Shown here in pieces: positions 27,635 through 36,858 of a stretch of DNA of 64,000 nucleotides. Source of the DNA: Thermus hydrothermalis (lineage in GTDB: Bacteria; Deinococcota; Deinococci; Deinococcales; Thermaceae); NCBI RefSeq assembly GCF_022760925.1, contig NZ_JAKTNT010000006.1:62001-126000 (forward strand). Direction: 5' to 3'. The translations under genes and the position numbers were made by a program. The first letter of the stretch is position 1. Every line of letters starts with the position of its first letter. The notes beneath the pieces were generated by a model. That model saw only the letters and a program-made list of their open reading frames with translations, was not told where the DNA came from and did not search any database.

Positions 27635-28777
27635 CTAGGCCCCGCCTCCAGGCGGGGCCTTTTGCCGGAAGGCCCAGGGCCAGAGGGCGATGCCCAGGGC
27701 GTAAAGGGCCAAGGTGGCCCCAAAGAGGTAGTGGAAGGCACCAAGCCCTAGGGCGGCCTGGAGCTTGCCGGAAAGGGCGCTTCCTAGGGCGAAGAGGAGG
27801 CTCCAAAGGGCCGACTCCACCAGGAAGAAGCCCGCGCGCTCCTCCTCGGGTAAGTAGTCCATGACCAAGGCGGCGTAGACGGGCCCGGCAGCGTTCATCA
27901 GGGCCCCCCGCACCAAAAGGGCCAAGGTGACCACGGGAAGCCAAGGGGCCCAGGCCAAAAGGGCGAGGAAGGGAAGGGAGAGGGCCTGCACCCAGACGAT
28001 GGCCCCAAGCTTCCCCACCCTATGGACCAAGAGGGGCTGGAGGAGCATGGCCCCGCCCGTGGCCAAGGAGGAAAGGGCGAAGACGAGGCCCGTGGCCCCG
28101 TAGGTGAGCCCGAACTTCTCCTTCAGGTAAAGGTTCAAAAAGGGGATGACGAGCCCCGCCCCAAAGCCGATGACCACCTGGGGCACGAGGAGGCGAAGCC
28201 ACACCCCAAACCGCCCCTTTAGCCGCGGGACCTTCCCCTCCCCTTCCGGCAAGCCCAGCGCCAAGGGCACGGCCAGGAGGAAGAAGGGCAGGGCGAAAAG
28301 GAGGACGTGCCTGGCCCCCACCCACTCGGAGAGGAGGCCGGCGAGCAGGGTGGAGAAAAAGCCGCTCGCCGTGGTGAGGGCCGCCTGCAGGCTGAAAAGG
28401 GCCACCCGCCTTTCCGGGGGCACGAGCCGCGCCATGAGGGGGGCCGCCGCCCCCTGCAAGAGCGCCCCCGCCAGGCCGTACCCCCCGAGGGCGGGAAAGA
28501 CCAAAAGGCCAAGCCCGAGGAGCACCCCGCTCCCCGCCGCCAGGAAGAAGGCCAAGTAAAGGCTTTTCAGGTAGCCCAGGCGGGGGATGAGGTAGGCAAG
28601 GGGCAGGGCGGACACCACCCCCACGAGGAGGAGGAGTGCCTGGGCGTAGCCGATGTGGGCCCGGGTGTACCCCAGGGCCTCGAGGTGAAAGTTCAGGAAA
28701 AAGTAAACCAGGTTGGCCCCGAAGGACCAAAGAAAGCTCGCCAGCACAAAGCGGTACGCGGGGGAAAGCCCCTTCAA
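27635..28777 (-). CDS. MFS transporter, substrate unknown
   Basis: 380 aa with about 12 hydrophobic helices, typical of small-molecule exporters. Recognisable points are 'LPLAYLIPRLGYLKSLYLAFFLAAGSG' (~56-82, the loop 2-3 region), the basic cytoplasmic loop 'PEGEGKVPRLKGRFG' (~185-199) between the halves, and 'LPEEERAGFFLVESALWSLLFALGSA' (~313-338). The last resembles the 'R..a..' pattern of drug/sugar-type MFS carriers that remodel after proline-rich ends. It follows nth by 16 bases with an AAGGAGGTA site, so it is the second gene of an nth operon. No substrate can be proposed. Confidence 0.82.
   Translation of the reverse strand: MKGLSPAYRFVLASFLWSFGANLVYFFLNFHLEALGYTRAHIGYAQALLLLVGVVSALPLAYLIPRLGYLKSLYLAFFLAAGSGVLLGLGLLVFPALGGYGLAGALLQGAAAPLMARLVPPERRVALFSLQAALTTASGFFSTLLAGLLSEWVGARHVLLFALPFFLLAVPLALGLPEGEGKVPRLKGRFGVWLRLLVPQVVIGFGAGLVIPFLNLYLKEKFGLTYGATGLVFALSSLATGGAMLLQPLLVHRVGKLGAIVWVQALSLPFLALLAWAPWLPVVTLALLVRGALMNAAGPVYAALVMDYLPEEERAGFFLVESALWSLLFALGSALSGKLQAALGLGAFHYLFGATLALYALGIALWPWAFRQKAPPGGGA
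27638..27663 (+). terminator. Terminator of the lipoprotein gene
   Basis: GGCCCCGCC, TCCA loop, GGCGGGGCC, TTTT. It lies inside the 3' end of the convergent MFS gene. Confidence 0.88.
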
Positions 28778-28793
28778 CGAATACCTCCTTGGC

Positions 28794-29447
28794 CTAAGCC
28801 TCCCGGCTTGGGCAAAAGGGGGCGAGGACGCAGGCGCCGCAACGGGGCTTCCTCGCCGTGCACACGTAGCGGCCGTGGAGGACCAAGGCGTGGTGGACGA
28901 AAACCCAGTCCTCCCTGGGGAAAAGCCTTTCCAGGTCAGCCCCGATCCTCTCCGGGCGCTTGGCTTCCGTGAGGCAAAGCCTCCGGCTTAGCCGCGCCAC
29001 GTGGGTGTCCACGGCGATGCCGGGGATGCCGAAGGCCGCCCCCAGGACCACCGTGGCCGTCTTCCAGCCCACCCCGGGAAGCCGCATGAGGGCCTCCTTG
29101 TCCTTAGGCACCTCGCCCCCATACTCCGCCACAAGCCGCTTCGCCAAGGCCACCAGGTTCTTGGCCTTGGTCTTGTAAAGCCCGATGCGCCTGATATAGG
29201 GCTCCACCTCCTCCGGGGTGGCCTCCGCCAGGGCCCGGGCGTCGGGGAAGCGGGCGAAGAGGGCCGGGGTGGCCTCGTTCACGCTTTTGTCCGTGGCCTG
29301 GGCGGAAAGGACCGTGGCCACGAGGAGTTGGAAGGGGCTATTATGCCGAAGCTCCGTGCGGGCACCGGGATAGGCCTCCTTGAGGGCCTTCAGGATGGCG
29401 AGGGCCCTAGCCTTCTTCTCCTTTTCGCCTTCCCTCGGACAACCCAC
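28794..29447 (-). CDS. nth: Endonuclease III (DNA glycosylase/AP lyase)
   Basis: 217 aa. It removes oxidised pyrimidines in base excision repair. The helix-hairpin-helix 'LPGVGWKTATVVL' carries catalytic K129, and D147 lies in 'VDTHVAR'. The C-terminal [4Fe-4S] ligands are C196, C203, C206 and C212 (C-x6-C-x2-C-x5-C), all intact. I take the GTG at 29447 as start because a -10 (TAGAGT) ends 7 bases upstream. It is divergent from an ASCH gene, and the two -10 elements overlap. Confidence 0.96.
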   Translation of the reverse strand: MGCPREGEKEKKARALAILKALKEAYPGARTELRHNSPFQLLVATVLSAQATDKSVNEATPALFARFPDARALAEATPEEVEPYIRRIGLYKTKAKNLVALAKRLVAEYGGEVPKDKEALMRLPGVGWKTATVVLGAAFGIPGIAVDTHVARLSRRLCLTEAKRPERIGADLERLFPREDWVFVHHALVLHGRYVCTARKPRCGACVLAPFCPSREA

Positions 29448-29470
29448 GCCCCCTACTCTACAATGGGGCC
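29435..29470 (+). promoter_or_regulatory. Leaderless promoter of the ASCH gene
   Basis: TCGGAC (29435-29440), 18-base spacer, TACAAT (29459-29464), 6 bases to the GTG. Its -10 shares two bases with the -10 of nth on the other strand. Confidence 0.72.
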
Positions 29471-29484
29471 GTGGAAAGGCCCAA
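29448..29484 (-). promoter_or_regulatory. Leaderless promoter of nth
   Basis: TTGGGC (29484-29479), 18-base spacer, TAGAGT (29460-29455), 7 bases to the GTG. Confidence 0.72.
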
Positions 29485-29836
29485 AATCGGGCTCATCGTG
29501 CGCGAGCCCTACGCCAGCCTCATCGTGGACGGCAAGAAGACCTGGGAGATCCGCAAGCGCTACGCCCGCCACCGAGGTCCCTTGGGCATCGTCACGGGAG
29601 GGAGGCTCATTGGCCAGGCGGACCTGGTGGGGGTGGAAGGCCCTTTCAGCGTGGAAGAGCTCCTGCCCCACTTCGCCAAGCACCAAGCGGAGGAGGCCTT
29701 CCTCCGGGCCTACGCCGAAGATGCCCCCCTCTACGCCTGGGTCTTGGAGAACGCCTTCCGCTACGAGAAGCCCCTCTGGGTTCCCCGGCGCAAGGGCCGG
29801 GTCATGTTCGTGGACCTGTCCGAGGTACCGTGGTGA
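29471..29836 (+). CDS. ASCH-domain protein (putative RNA-binding)
   Basis: 121 aa single-domain protein with a GTG start. 'GLIVREPYASLIVDGKKTWEIR' region (residues 7-28) with the K-x-x-E-x-R pattern and 'GRLIGQADLVGVEGPFS' are the ASCH (PUA-like beta-barrel) signature; 'PLWVPRRKGRVMFVDL' forms the C-terminal strands. ASCH proteins bind RNA or modified nucleosides (some are amidohydrolases of N4-acetylcytidine), but which applies here is unknown. It converges on the GNAT-ABC gene with a 35-base overlap. Good domain call, unknown function. Confidence 0.85.
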   Translation: MERPKIGLIVREPYASLIVDGKKTWEIRKRYARHRGPLGIVTGGRLIGQADLVGVEGPFSVEELLPHFAKHQAEEAFLRAYAEDAPLYAWVLENAFRYEKPLWVPRRKGRVMFVDLSEVPW

Positions 29837-31538
29837 GCCCCCCGTAGCCCACGAAGACCAGAAGGTCGGGGTCCAAGGCAGCGATGACCTCGGGGCGGTG
29901 GGTAGCGGCCACCAAGGTGATCCCCGCTTCCCGGCACAACTTCCCTAGGCCCAGGGCCACCCGCCGGGCGGTGGGCACGTCCAGGTGGGCGGCGAACTCG
30001 TCTATGAGGACAAGGTCGGGCCTCTCAGCCAAGAGGAGGGCCAGGCGGAAGCGCTCCCTCTGCCCCGTGGAAAGCTCCTTGGGCCTTGCCCGGTAGAGCA
30101 CGGCGTCGGAAAGCCCCACGCGGTTCAGGACCTCAATGGCCGCCCCCACGTCCCCGAGCTTCCGGTAGACCGCCTCGAGGACCGCCCCCTCCCCCAGCGC
30201 CACCTCCCGCTCCCCCGGGATGTACGCCACGCGCCTGCCCGGGGGAAGGACCACCCGGCCCAGGTCCGGGGGCTCGCCCAGGAGGAGGCGGAGCAGGGTG
30301 GTCTTCCCCGCCCCGCTCGCCCCCGCCAGGACCACCAGGCTTCCCGGGGGGATTTCCAAATCCGCACCCCTTAGCACCGCCCGCTCCACCACCCGGGCCC
30401 TTACCCCGAAGGCGGCCAAGGCCTCCTGCACCTCCGGAGGGAGGCCCTCCAGGTCTAAGTGGCTCCGGTAGGCCTTGTGGACCCCTTGGAGCCTTATGGG
30501 CCCCTTTAGCCCCGCCACCCGCCCAAACCGGGGCCGGAAGAGCCGCCCCCCGTGGGCCCGGGCGTAGGGGTCCTCCCGGAGGAAGCACTCCAAGTAGGCC
30601 TTCGCCTCCTCGGTTAGGGGATAGAAGAGCACGGGCCGCCCCGAGGCGGTTTCAAAGAGGTAGCGGAAGCCCACCTTTTCAAAGAAGGGGTGGTAGCGGG
30701 CCATCTGGGCGATGGTGTAGACGAGGTGCTTCTCCCGCCTCCCCTCGGGGGCACCCCGCTCCTTGGCCCACGCCAAGGCCATCTCCACGAGAAGCTTCCC
30801 AAAGCCCTCCGAGCGGTAGTCGGGGTGGACCACCACCCGGGCGATGCGGGCGGCGGCGGTATTGACCCGGTCTAAAGCCTCCTCCCAGTCGCCTCCCCCC
30901 TCGTAGGTGGGGTGGAACCAGTCCTTGGGAAAAATCCTTTCCCGGATGTCCCGCTCCACCCCTTCGGGGGTCTTGCGGTGCATGCGGGGGATGGGCGGGT
31001 CTAGGCGCAGGTAGCCGAGGATTTTGGGCTCAAAGGGGAGGCGCTCCAAGAGTTCCAGCACCAGAAAGCGGCTTGCCGGGGTGGAGCCCCGAATCTCCTT
31101 AAGCCGCGCCTCTCCCCCGCAGTCGCAAACGGGCTTGGTGTTGGCCAGAAGGGTTTTCTGGCACCGGGTGCAGACCCAAAGGGCCACCACCTCCTTCTCC
31201 GAGGCGTAGTGGAACTGCTCCAGCTCGGCGATGGCCTCAAAGTCCCCCTCGTACGTGGCCTCCCGCACCCTAAGGCGGTAGCGGTAGGCCTCCCCGCCCA
31301 AGGGGCTTTCCCGCACGTGCACGAGTTCCCGGCTAAAGGGGGGCCAGATGGGGAAGGCCCCCTCCAGGGCGTACTCGTCAAAGCCCAGGAGGGGCTTCTT
31401 GAACTCCGTGCTTAGGCGCACCCGGTCCCCCGGGCGAAGCCACTTGGCGGCGTCCCCCGACATGCGGAGGACGGTGCCCCCTTCCAGGAGCACCTCCCCG
31501 TACCAGCGCCAGTAGACCCTGCGCCCCAGGACCCGCAC
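29802..31538 (-). CDS. Predicted GNAT acetyltransferase fused to ABC-type ATPase, with zinc ribbon
   Basis: 578 aa three-part protein. Residues ~105-140 hold a zinc ribbon (CTRC...CDC). A GNAT-like domain follows with 'RIARVVVHPDYRSEGFGKLLVEMAL' region (~236-262, acetyl-CoA loop RxxGxG-like). The C-terminal half is a soluble ABC ATPase: Walker A GASGAGKTT, signature LSTGQRERFRLAL, Walker B LVLIDEFAAHLD, and an H-loop 'AATHRPEV'. This layout matches the COG2401 class (ABC ATPase fused to a predicted acetyltransferase), best known in archaea. The GTG start is 1 base after the proS stop, so it is co-transcribed with prolyl-tRNA synthetase. Substrate unknown. Confidence 0.85.
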   Translation of the reverse strand: MRVLGRRVYWRWYGEVLLEGGTVLRMSGDAAKWLRPGDRVRLSTEFKKPLLGFDEYALEGAFPIWPPFSRELVHVRESPLGGEAYRYRLRVREATYEGDFEAIAELEQFHYASEKEVVALWVCTRCQKTLLANTKPVCDCGGEARLKEIRGSTPASRFLVLELLERLPFEPKILGYLRLDPPIPRMHRKTPEGVERDIRERIFPKDWFHPTYEGGGDWEEALDRVNTAAARIARVVVHPDYRSEGFGKLLVEMALAWAKERGAPEGRREKHLVYTIAQMARYHPFFEKVGFRYLFETASGRPVLFYPLTEEAKAYLECFLREDPYARAHGGRLFRPRFGRVAGLKGPIRLQGVHKAYRSHLDLEGLPPEVQEALAAFGVRARVVERAVLRGADLEIPPGSLVVLAGASGAGKTTLLRLLLGEPPDLGRVVLPPGRRVAYIPGEREVALGEGAVLEAVYRKLGDVGAAIEVLNRVGLSDAVLYRARPKELSTGQRERFRLALLLAERPDLVLIDEFAAHLDVPTARRVALGLGKLCREAGITLVAATHRPEVIAALDPDLLVFVGYGGLTTVPRTGPRT

Positions 31539-31539
31539 G

Positions 31540-32987
<1,448 letters not shown>

Positions 32988-32993
32988 CCCCAG

Positions 32994-33005
32994 TAAAATG
33001 GCCCC
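32994..33005 (+). promoter_or_regulatory. Leaderless -10 of apgM
   Basis: TAAAAT (32994-32999), then 6 bases to the ATG at 33006; divergent from the proS -10 only 6 bases away. Confidence 0.65.
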
Positions 33006-34223
33006 ATGGACCTTATCCCCGTTCTCAAGGAGCTTCACCAACCCGGCGGCAAGATCCTCCTCGTGGTCCTGGACGGCGTGGGGGGGCTTCCCCTGGAGCT
33101 GGGAGGCCCCACGGAGCTGGAGGCAGCCCAAACCCCCAACCTGGACCGGCTAGCCCAGGAAAGCGCCCTGGGCCTTCTCACCCCCGTCCACCCGGGCCTC
33201 GCCCCGGGCTCGGGCCCCGGGCACCTGGCCCTTTTCGGCTACGACCCCTTCCGCTACCTGGTAGGCCGGGGGGCCCTGAGCGCCTTGGGCCTGGGGGCGG
33301 ACTTCCGGGAAGGGGACATCGCCCTAAGGGGCAACTTCGCCACCTTGGACGCCGAGGGGAAGGTGGTGGACCGCCGGGCGGGCAGGCCCTCCACGGAGGA
33401 AAACCAAAGGGTCATCGCCAAGCTAAAGGAGGCCATCCCCCGGATAGAGGACGTGGAGGTCCACTTCTACACGGAAAGCGAGCACCGCTTCTTGGTGATC
33501 CTACGGGGCGAGGGCCTGGGGGATGGCGTGACGGACACCGACCCGCAGAAGGCGGGCCTTCCCCCCTTGGAGGCCAAGCCCCTGGACGAGGCCTCCCAGA
33601 AGACCGCCCACGTCCTCAACCTCCTCTCCCAGCGCATCCGGGAGGTGCTCAAGGACGAACCCCGCCTCAACGGGGCCCTCTTCCGCGGGGCCTCCAAGAG
33701 GCCCCGCTTCCCCGGCTTCCAGGAGGTGTATGGTCTAAAGGCCGCCGCCATCGCCAGCTACCCCATGTACAAGGGCCTCGCCGCCCTGGTGGGCATGGAG
33801 GTCCTCCCCGTGGAGGGGGAAGGGGACGCCCACGAGGGGAAAATCAAGGCCCTGCGGGAGAACTGGGAGCGGTACGAGTTCTTCTACCTCCACTTCAAGA
33901 AGACGGACGCCAAAGGGGAGGACGGGGACTTCTATGGCAAGGTGCGGGAGATTGAGCGCTTTGACGCCCTCCTGCCCGAGCTCCTCGCCCTAAAGCCCGA
34001 GGTCCTCGCCCTCACCGGGGACCACTCCACCCCCGCCCTCCTCAAGGCCCACTCCTGGCACCCCGTGCCCCTCCTCCTCAAGGCCCCCTACCTGCGGCGG
34101 GACGAGGCGAGGCGCTTCACGGAGGCCGAGGCCCTGAAGGGAAGCCTCGGCCACCTAAGGGGGGTGGAGCTCATGCCCCTCCTCCTGGCCCACGCCGGGC
34201 GGCTATTGAAGTATGGGGCCTAA
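33006..34223 (+). CDS. apgM: Cofactor-independent phosphoglycerate mutase, archaeal type
   Basis: 405 aa alkaline-phosphatase superfamily enzyme interconverting 3- and 2-phosphoglycerate. '[13 protein letters not shown]' (D for metal) and '[31 protein letters not shown]' (~49-79, with the phosphorylated Ser in GSGPGH) are the ApgM signatures; 'LALFGYDP', '[11 protein letters not shown]', 'ALRGNFAT', '[17 protein letters not shown]' and '[22 protein letters not shown]' (~332-353) supply the remaining metal ligands. Leaderless start. Its TAA stop forms part of the promoter of the next gene. Confidence 0.95.
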   Translation: MDLIPVLKELHQPGGKILLVVLDGVGGLPLELGGPTELEAAQTPNLDRLAQESALGLLTPVHPGLAPGSGPGHLALFGYDPFRYLVGRGALSALGLGADFREGDIALRGNFATLDAEGKVVDRRAGRPSTEENQRVIAKLKEAIPRIEDVEVHFYTESEHRFLVILRGEGLGDGVTDTDPQKAGLPPLEAKPLDEASQKTAHVLNLLSQRIREVLKDEPRLNGALFRGASKRPRFPGFQEVYGLKAAAIASYPMYKGLAALVGMEVLPVEGEGDAHEGKIKALRENWERYEFFYLHFKKTDAKGEDGDFYGKVREIERFDALLPELLALKPEVLALTGDHSTPALLKAHSWHPVPLLLKAPYLRRDEARRFTEAEALKGSLGHLRGVELMPLLLAHAGRLLKYGA

Positions 34224-34232
34224 AATGGAAGG
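34221..34232 (+). promoter_or_regulatory. Leaderless -10 of Uma2 gene overlapping the apgM stop codon
   Basis: TAAAAT (34221-34226) begins with the apgM TAA stop and ends 6 bases before the GTG start. Confidence 0.65.
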
Positions 34233-34781
34233 GTGATCCGGCACCGTTTGAGCCTCGAGGAGTTCCAAGCCCTTCTGGAAAAGGCTCCGGAAGGGGTGCG
34301 GTTGGAGCTTCTGGACGGCGAGGTGTACGAGATGGCCCCCATTGGTAGCGAACACGCCGGCTTGGTCACTTACCTAGCCAAACGCCTAGAGCTTTACTAC
34401 GGGGACCGGGCGCTGGTTTACGTGCAAAACCCTCTCCTTCTCTCCCCCACCTCCTTGCCCCAACCCGACCTGGCCCTCCTCCGTCCCCGGGAAGACTTCT
34501 ACCGAACCCGTCTCCCCCAGCCCGAGGACGTCCTATTGTTGGTGGAGGTAAGCCCCTCCACCCGGGAACTGGACGAAGGGGTGAAGCTCCCCCTTTACGC
34601 CCAGGCCGGCATCCCCGAGGTCTGGCTGGTGGGAACGGATACCCTGGAGGTCCACCGGGAGCCCAAGGGCAGCCGCTACCGCCTCCGCCTCCTCCTGGAG
34701 CTGGGGGAAGCGGTGGCGCCCCTCCTCCTGGGCGACCCACCCTTCCCCTTTGATCCTCCTAGAGGTACCCCGCCCGCCTAA
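34233..34781 (+). CDS. Uma2 family (DUF820) putative endonuclease
   Basis: 182 aa, complete. 'LSLEEFQALLEKAPEGVRLELLDGEVYEMAPIG' (~6-38) with the E-L-L-D-G-E-V-Y-E-M motif, 'LPQPDLALLRP' (PD), 'DVLLLVEVSPST' (E) and 'LPLYAQAGIPEVWLV' form the restriction-endonuclease-like core expected of the family. Starts at GTG from a leaderless promoter. Its end overlaps nrnA (convergent) by 23 bases. Same family as the truncated gene at the window start; sequence identity between them is visible in the core but they are not recent duplicates. Biological role unknown. Confidence 0.88.
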   Translation: MIRHRLSLEEFQALLEKAPEGVRLELLDGEVYEMAPIGSEHAGLVTYLAKRLELYYGDRALVYVQNPLLLSPTSLPQPDLALLRPREDFYRTRLPQPEDVLLLVEVSPSTRELDEGVKLPLYAQAGIPEVWLVGTDTLEVHREPKGSRYRLRLLLELGEAVAPLLLGDPPFPFDPPRGTPPA

Positions 34782-35745
34782 GCTCCTCCTGGACTGCCTC
34801 CAAAACGAGCTCGTAGGCCCGGTCCAGGTCTACCCCCTTAAGCGTGGCCCCGGCGGCGGGCACGTGCCCGCCGCCCCCAAGCTTCAGGGCGATGTTCTGG
34901 GCGGAAACCCCGCCCCGGGAACGGATGGACACCTTCACCCCCTCCTCCCGCTTGCGCAGGAAGACGGAGACCACGCTCCCCTCCACGTAGCGGATGAGGC
35001 CCACGAAGTCGTCGGAGTCCTCCTCCTCCCGCTTCGCCTCCTCGGGGAGGTGGGCGGTGACGAGGAGCCCCCCGAAGTGGAAGGCCACGGTGGAGAGCAC
35101 CTGGCCCATGAGGCGGAAGTAGGAGGGGGGGCGGAACTGGAGGCGGTCCGTGAGCTCGGCGAGCTTCACCCCGTAGCCCACGAGCTCCGCCGCCACCCGG
35201 AGCACCTCGGGGGTGGTGTTGGCGAAGCGGAAGTTGCCGGTGTCCGTGAGGATGCCGGTGAGCACGGGGGTGGCGATCTCCGCCGTCCAGGCCACTCCCA
35301 GGAGGTCAATGAGGTCCTTGACCATCTGGGCCGTGGCCGCCTTGGAGGGGTCCACCACGTGGAGGTGGCCGAAGCGGGGGTTGGTGCCGTGGTGGTCAAT
35401 GTTGATGACGAAGCCCTCCACCGGCACCCCCACCACCCTCGAGGGCTCGGCGCTGTCCAAGGCCACCAAAGTGGCCCCGGGAGGAAGCTTCTCCACGGGG
35501 TCGGAGTACTCCTCCTCCTTGGGGAGGAAGCGGAGGAAGCGGGGGGGCTCGGCCACCCAGCGGGCGTCCTTACCCAAGGCCTTGAGGGCCCGGTAAAGCC
35601 CCAAGGAGCTACCGATGGCGTCCCCATCGGGGTCCACGTGGGTGGCGATGTAGATGGGGCCCTCCACCGCTTTCAGGACCTCGGCCACAAGCCGCATCTT
35701 CTCCCAGTACTTGGGGTCAGGAGCGTTCCCGTCCACGAAGCCCAT
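34759..35745 (-). CDS. nrnA: DHH/DHHA1 phosphoesterase, nanoRNase/pAp phosphatase type
   Basis: 328 aa. It degrades very short RNA oligonucleotides and dephosphorylates pAp. DHH domain motifs: 'IATHVDPDGDAIGSS' (~32-46), 'VALDSAEP' (~94-101), 'INIDHHGTN' (DHH, ~114-122) and 'GILTDTGNFRFANT' (D). The DHHA1 end has 'IRSRGGVSAQNIALKLGGGGHVPAAGAT' (~271-298). pAp is a by-product of PAPS reduction, although this organism appears to use APS. The ATG follows the SDR stop by 1 base; M17 is a possible alternative start. Operon with SDR, Nudix and others upstream. Confidence 0.93.
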   Translation of the reverse strand: MGFVDGNAPDPKYWEKMRLVAEVLKAVEGPIYIATHVDPDGDAIGSSLGLYRALKALGKDARWVAEPPRFLRFLPKEEEYSDPVEKLPPGATLVALDSAEPSRVVGVPVEGFVINIDHHGTNPRFGHLHVVDPSKAATAQMVKDLIDLLGVAWTAEIATPVLTGILTDTGNFRFANTTPEVLRVAAELVGYGVKLAELTDRLQFRPPSYFRLMGQVLSTVAFHFGGLLVTAHLPEEAKREEEDSDDFVGLIRYVEGSVVSVFLRKREEGVKVSIRSRGGVSAQNIALKLGGGGHVPAAGATLKGVDLDRAYELVLEAVQEELRRAGYL

Positions 35746-35746
35746 C

Positions 35747-36451
35747 CTACAGGTTCCACCCCCCCGCCACCTCGAGGACCTGCCCCGTGAGGTAGGGCTC
35801 CCGGACGAAGAAGAGCACCGCCCGGGCCACCTCCTCTAGGAGGGCGAGCCGCCCCATGGGGATCTCCTGGAGGGGCTTGGAAACGGAGTTCTCCGCCACC
35901 CCGGGGGCCACCACGTTGGCGGTGATCCCCGCCTGGGCGAAGCGCTTGGCGATGGCCTTGGTGTAAAGAACCACCCCCATCTTGGCGATGGCGTAGGGGG
36001 TGATGTGGGGCCGGGCGATGGGGTTGGTGGCCCCGGCGTAGCCCAAGTTCACGATGCGCCCGTAGCCTTGGGCCACCATGAGGGGGAGGACCCTTTGGGT
36101 GAGGAGGAAGGTGGCGGTGAGGTTGGTGTCCATGATCCAGCGCCACTCCTCGAGGCCCACCTCCTCAATGGGCTTGTAGAGGTAGTCCCCCACGTTGTTC
36201 ACCAAGACCCCAATCCCCCCCAGGTGGTAGCGCACCTCCTCCACCAGGCCCGCCACCTCCTCCTCCCGGGTGAGGTCCGCCCGCACCTTGATGGCCTTTA
36301 CCCCCAGGGCCTCCGCCTCCTTCCGGGTGGCCTCCGCCAGGCCCTCGGAGGTGCGGTAGTGCACGGCCACGTTGAACCCTTCCTTGGCCAAGGCCAGGAG
36401 GATGGCCCGGCCAATCCCCTTGGCGCTTCCCGTGACCAGGGCTACCCGCAT
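35747..36451 (-). CDS. SDR family oxidoreductase (FabG-like), catalytic Ser apparently missing
   Basis: About 234 aa. The N-terminus has 'VALVTGSAKGIGRAI' (TGxxxGxG); the K in the glycine motif and a basic residue after beta-2 ('HYRTSEG') point to NADPH. 'LVNNVGDY' and 'YAIAKMG' (YxxxK) are present. At the place of the usual catalytic serine, 13 residues before Tyr, there is Gly in 'VNLGYAGATN'. The C-terminal 'LTGQVLEVAGGWNL' fits FabG-like reductases. The ATG overlaps the Nudix gene by 10 bases. Substrate unknown; a pteridine- or ketoacyl-reductase-like role is possible. Confidence 0.85.
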   Translation of the reverse strand: MRVALVTGSAKGIGRAILLALAKEGFNVAVHYRTSEGLAEATRKEAEALGVKAIKVRADLTREEEVAGLVEEVRYHLGGIGVLVNNVGDYLYKPIEEVGLEEWRWIMDTNLTATFLLTQRVLPLMVAQGYGRIVNLGYAGATNPIARPHITPYAIAKMGVVLYTKAIAKRFAQAGITANVVAPGVAENSVSKPLQEIPMGRLALLEEVARAVLFFVREPYLTGQVLEVAGGWNL

Positions 36452-36858
36452 GGCCCCTCCAGGTACCTTTCCAAAAGCCTCCGGGTGAAGGTGTTGAGGG
36501 GGTAGGCGAGGGCCGCCTCCGGGGGAAGCCAGGCCCACTCCAGGATCTCCTCGCCCGGCCGCACCTCCCCTTCCCCCTGGGCGACATAGTTGAAAAGGAG
36601 CATGTGGGTGGGCTTATGGAACTCCGGGCTAAAGAGGGCCTCCTGCACCAGGAGGAACCGGACCTCCTGGAGCGCTAACCCCACCTCCTCCCGTATCTCC
36701 CGCCTCAAGGCATCCTCCAGGCGCTCGCCCCACTCCACCTTTCCCCCCGGCACCCCCCATAGCCCCCGCCACTTGGCGGTGCGCACCAAGAGCACCTTGT
36801 CCCCTTGCGCCACTAAGGCCCCCACCGTGGGGATGGGATACTGCGGACGATCCTCCAT
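36442..36858 (-). CDS. Nudix hydrolase
   Basis: 138 aa. It carries a perfect Nudix box GX5EX7REUXEEXGU: 'GGKVEWGERLEDALRREIREEVGL' region (~42-65). Upstream 'TVGALVAQGDKVLLVRTAKWRGLWGVPGG' resembles MutT/ADP-sugar-type members that hydrolyse nucleoside diphosphates linked to X. The start at 36858 lies inside the end of the CDP-alcohol transferase gene (46-base overlap), so the two are tightly coupled. The substrate cannot be predicted; the neighbour suggests possible CDP-alcohol or nucleotide clean-up. Confidence 0.9.
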   Translation of the reverse strand: MEDRPQYPIPTVGALVAQGDKVLLVRTAKWRGLWGVPGGKVEWGERLEDALRREIREEVGLALQEVRFLLVQEALFSPEFHKPTHMLLFNYVAQGEGEVRPGEEILEWAWLPPEAALAYPLNTFTRRLLERYLEGPCG

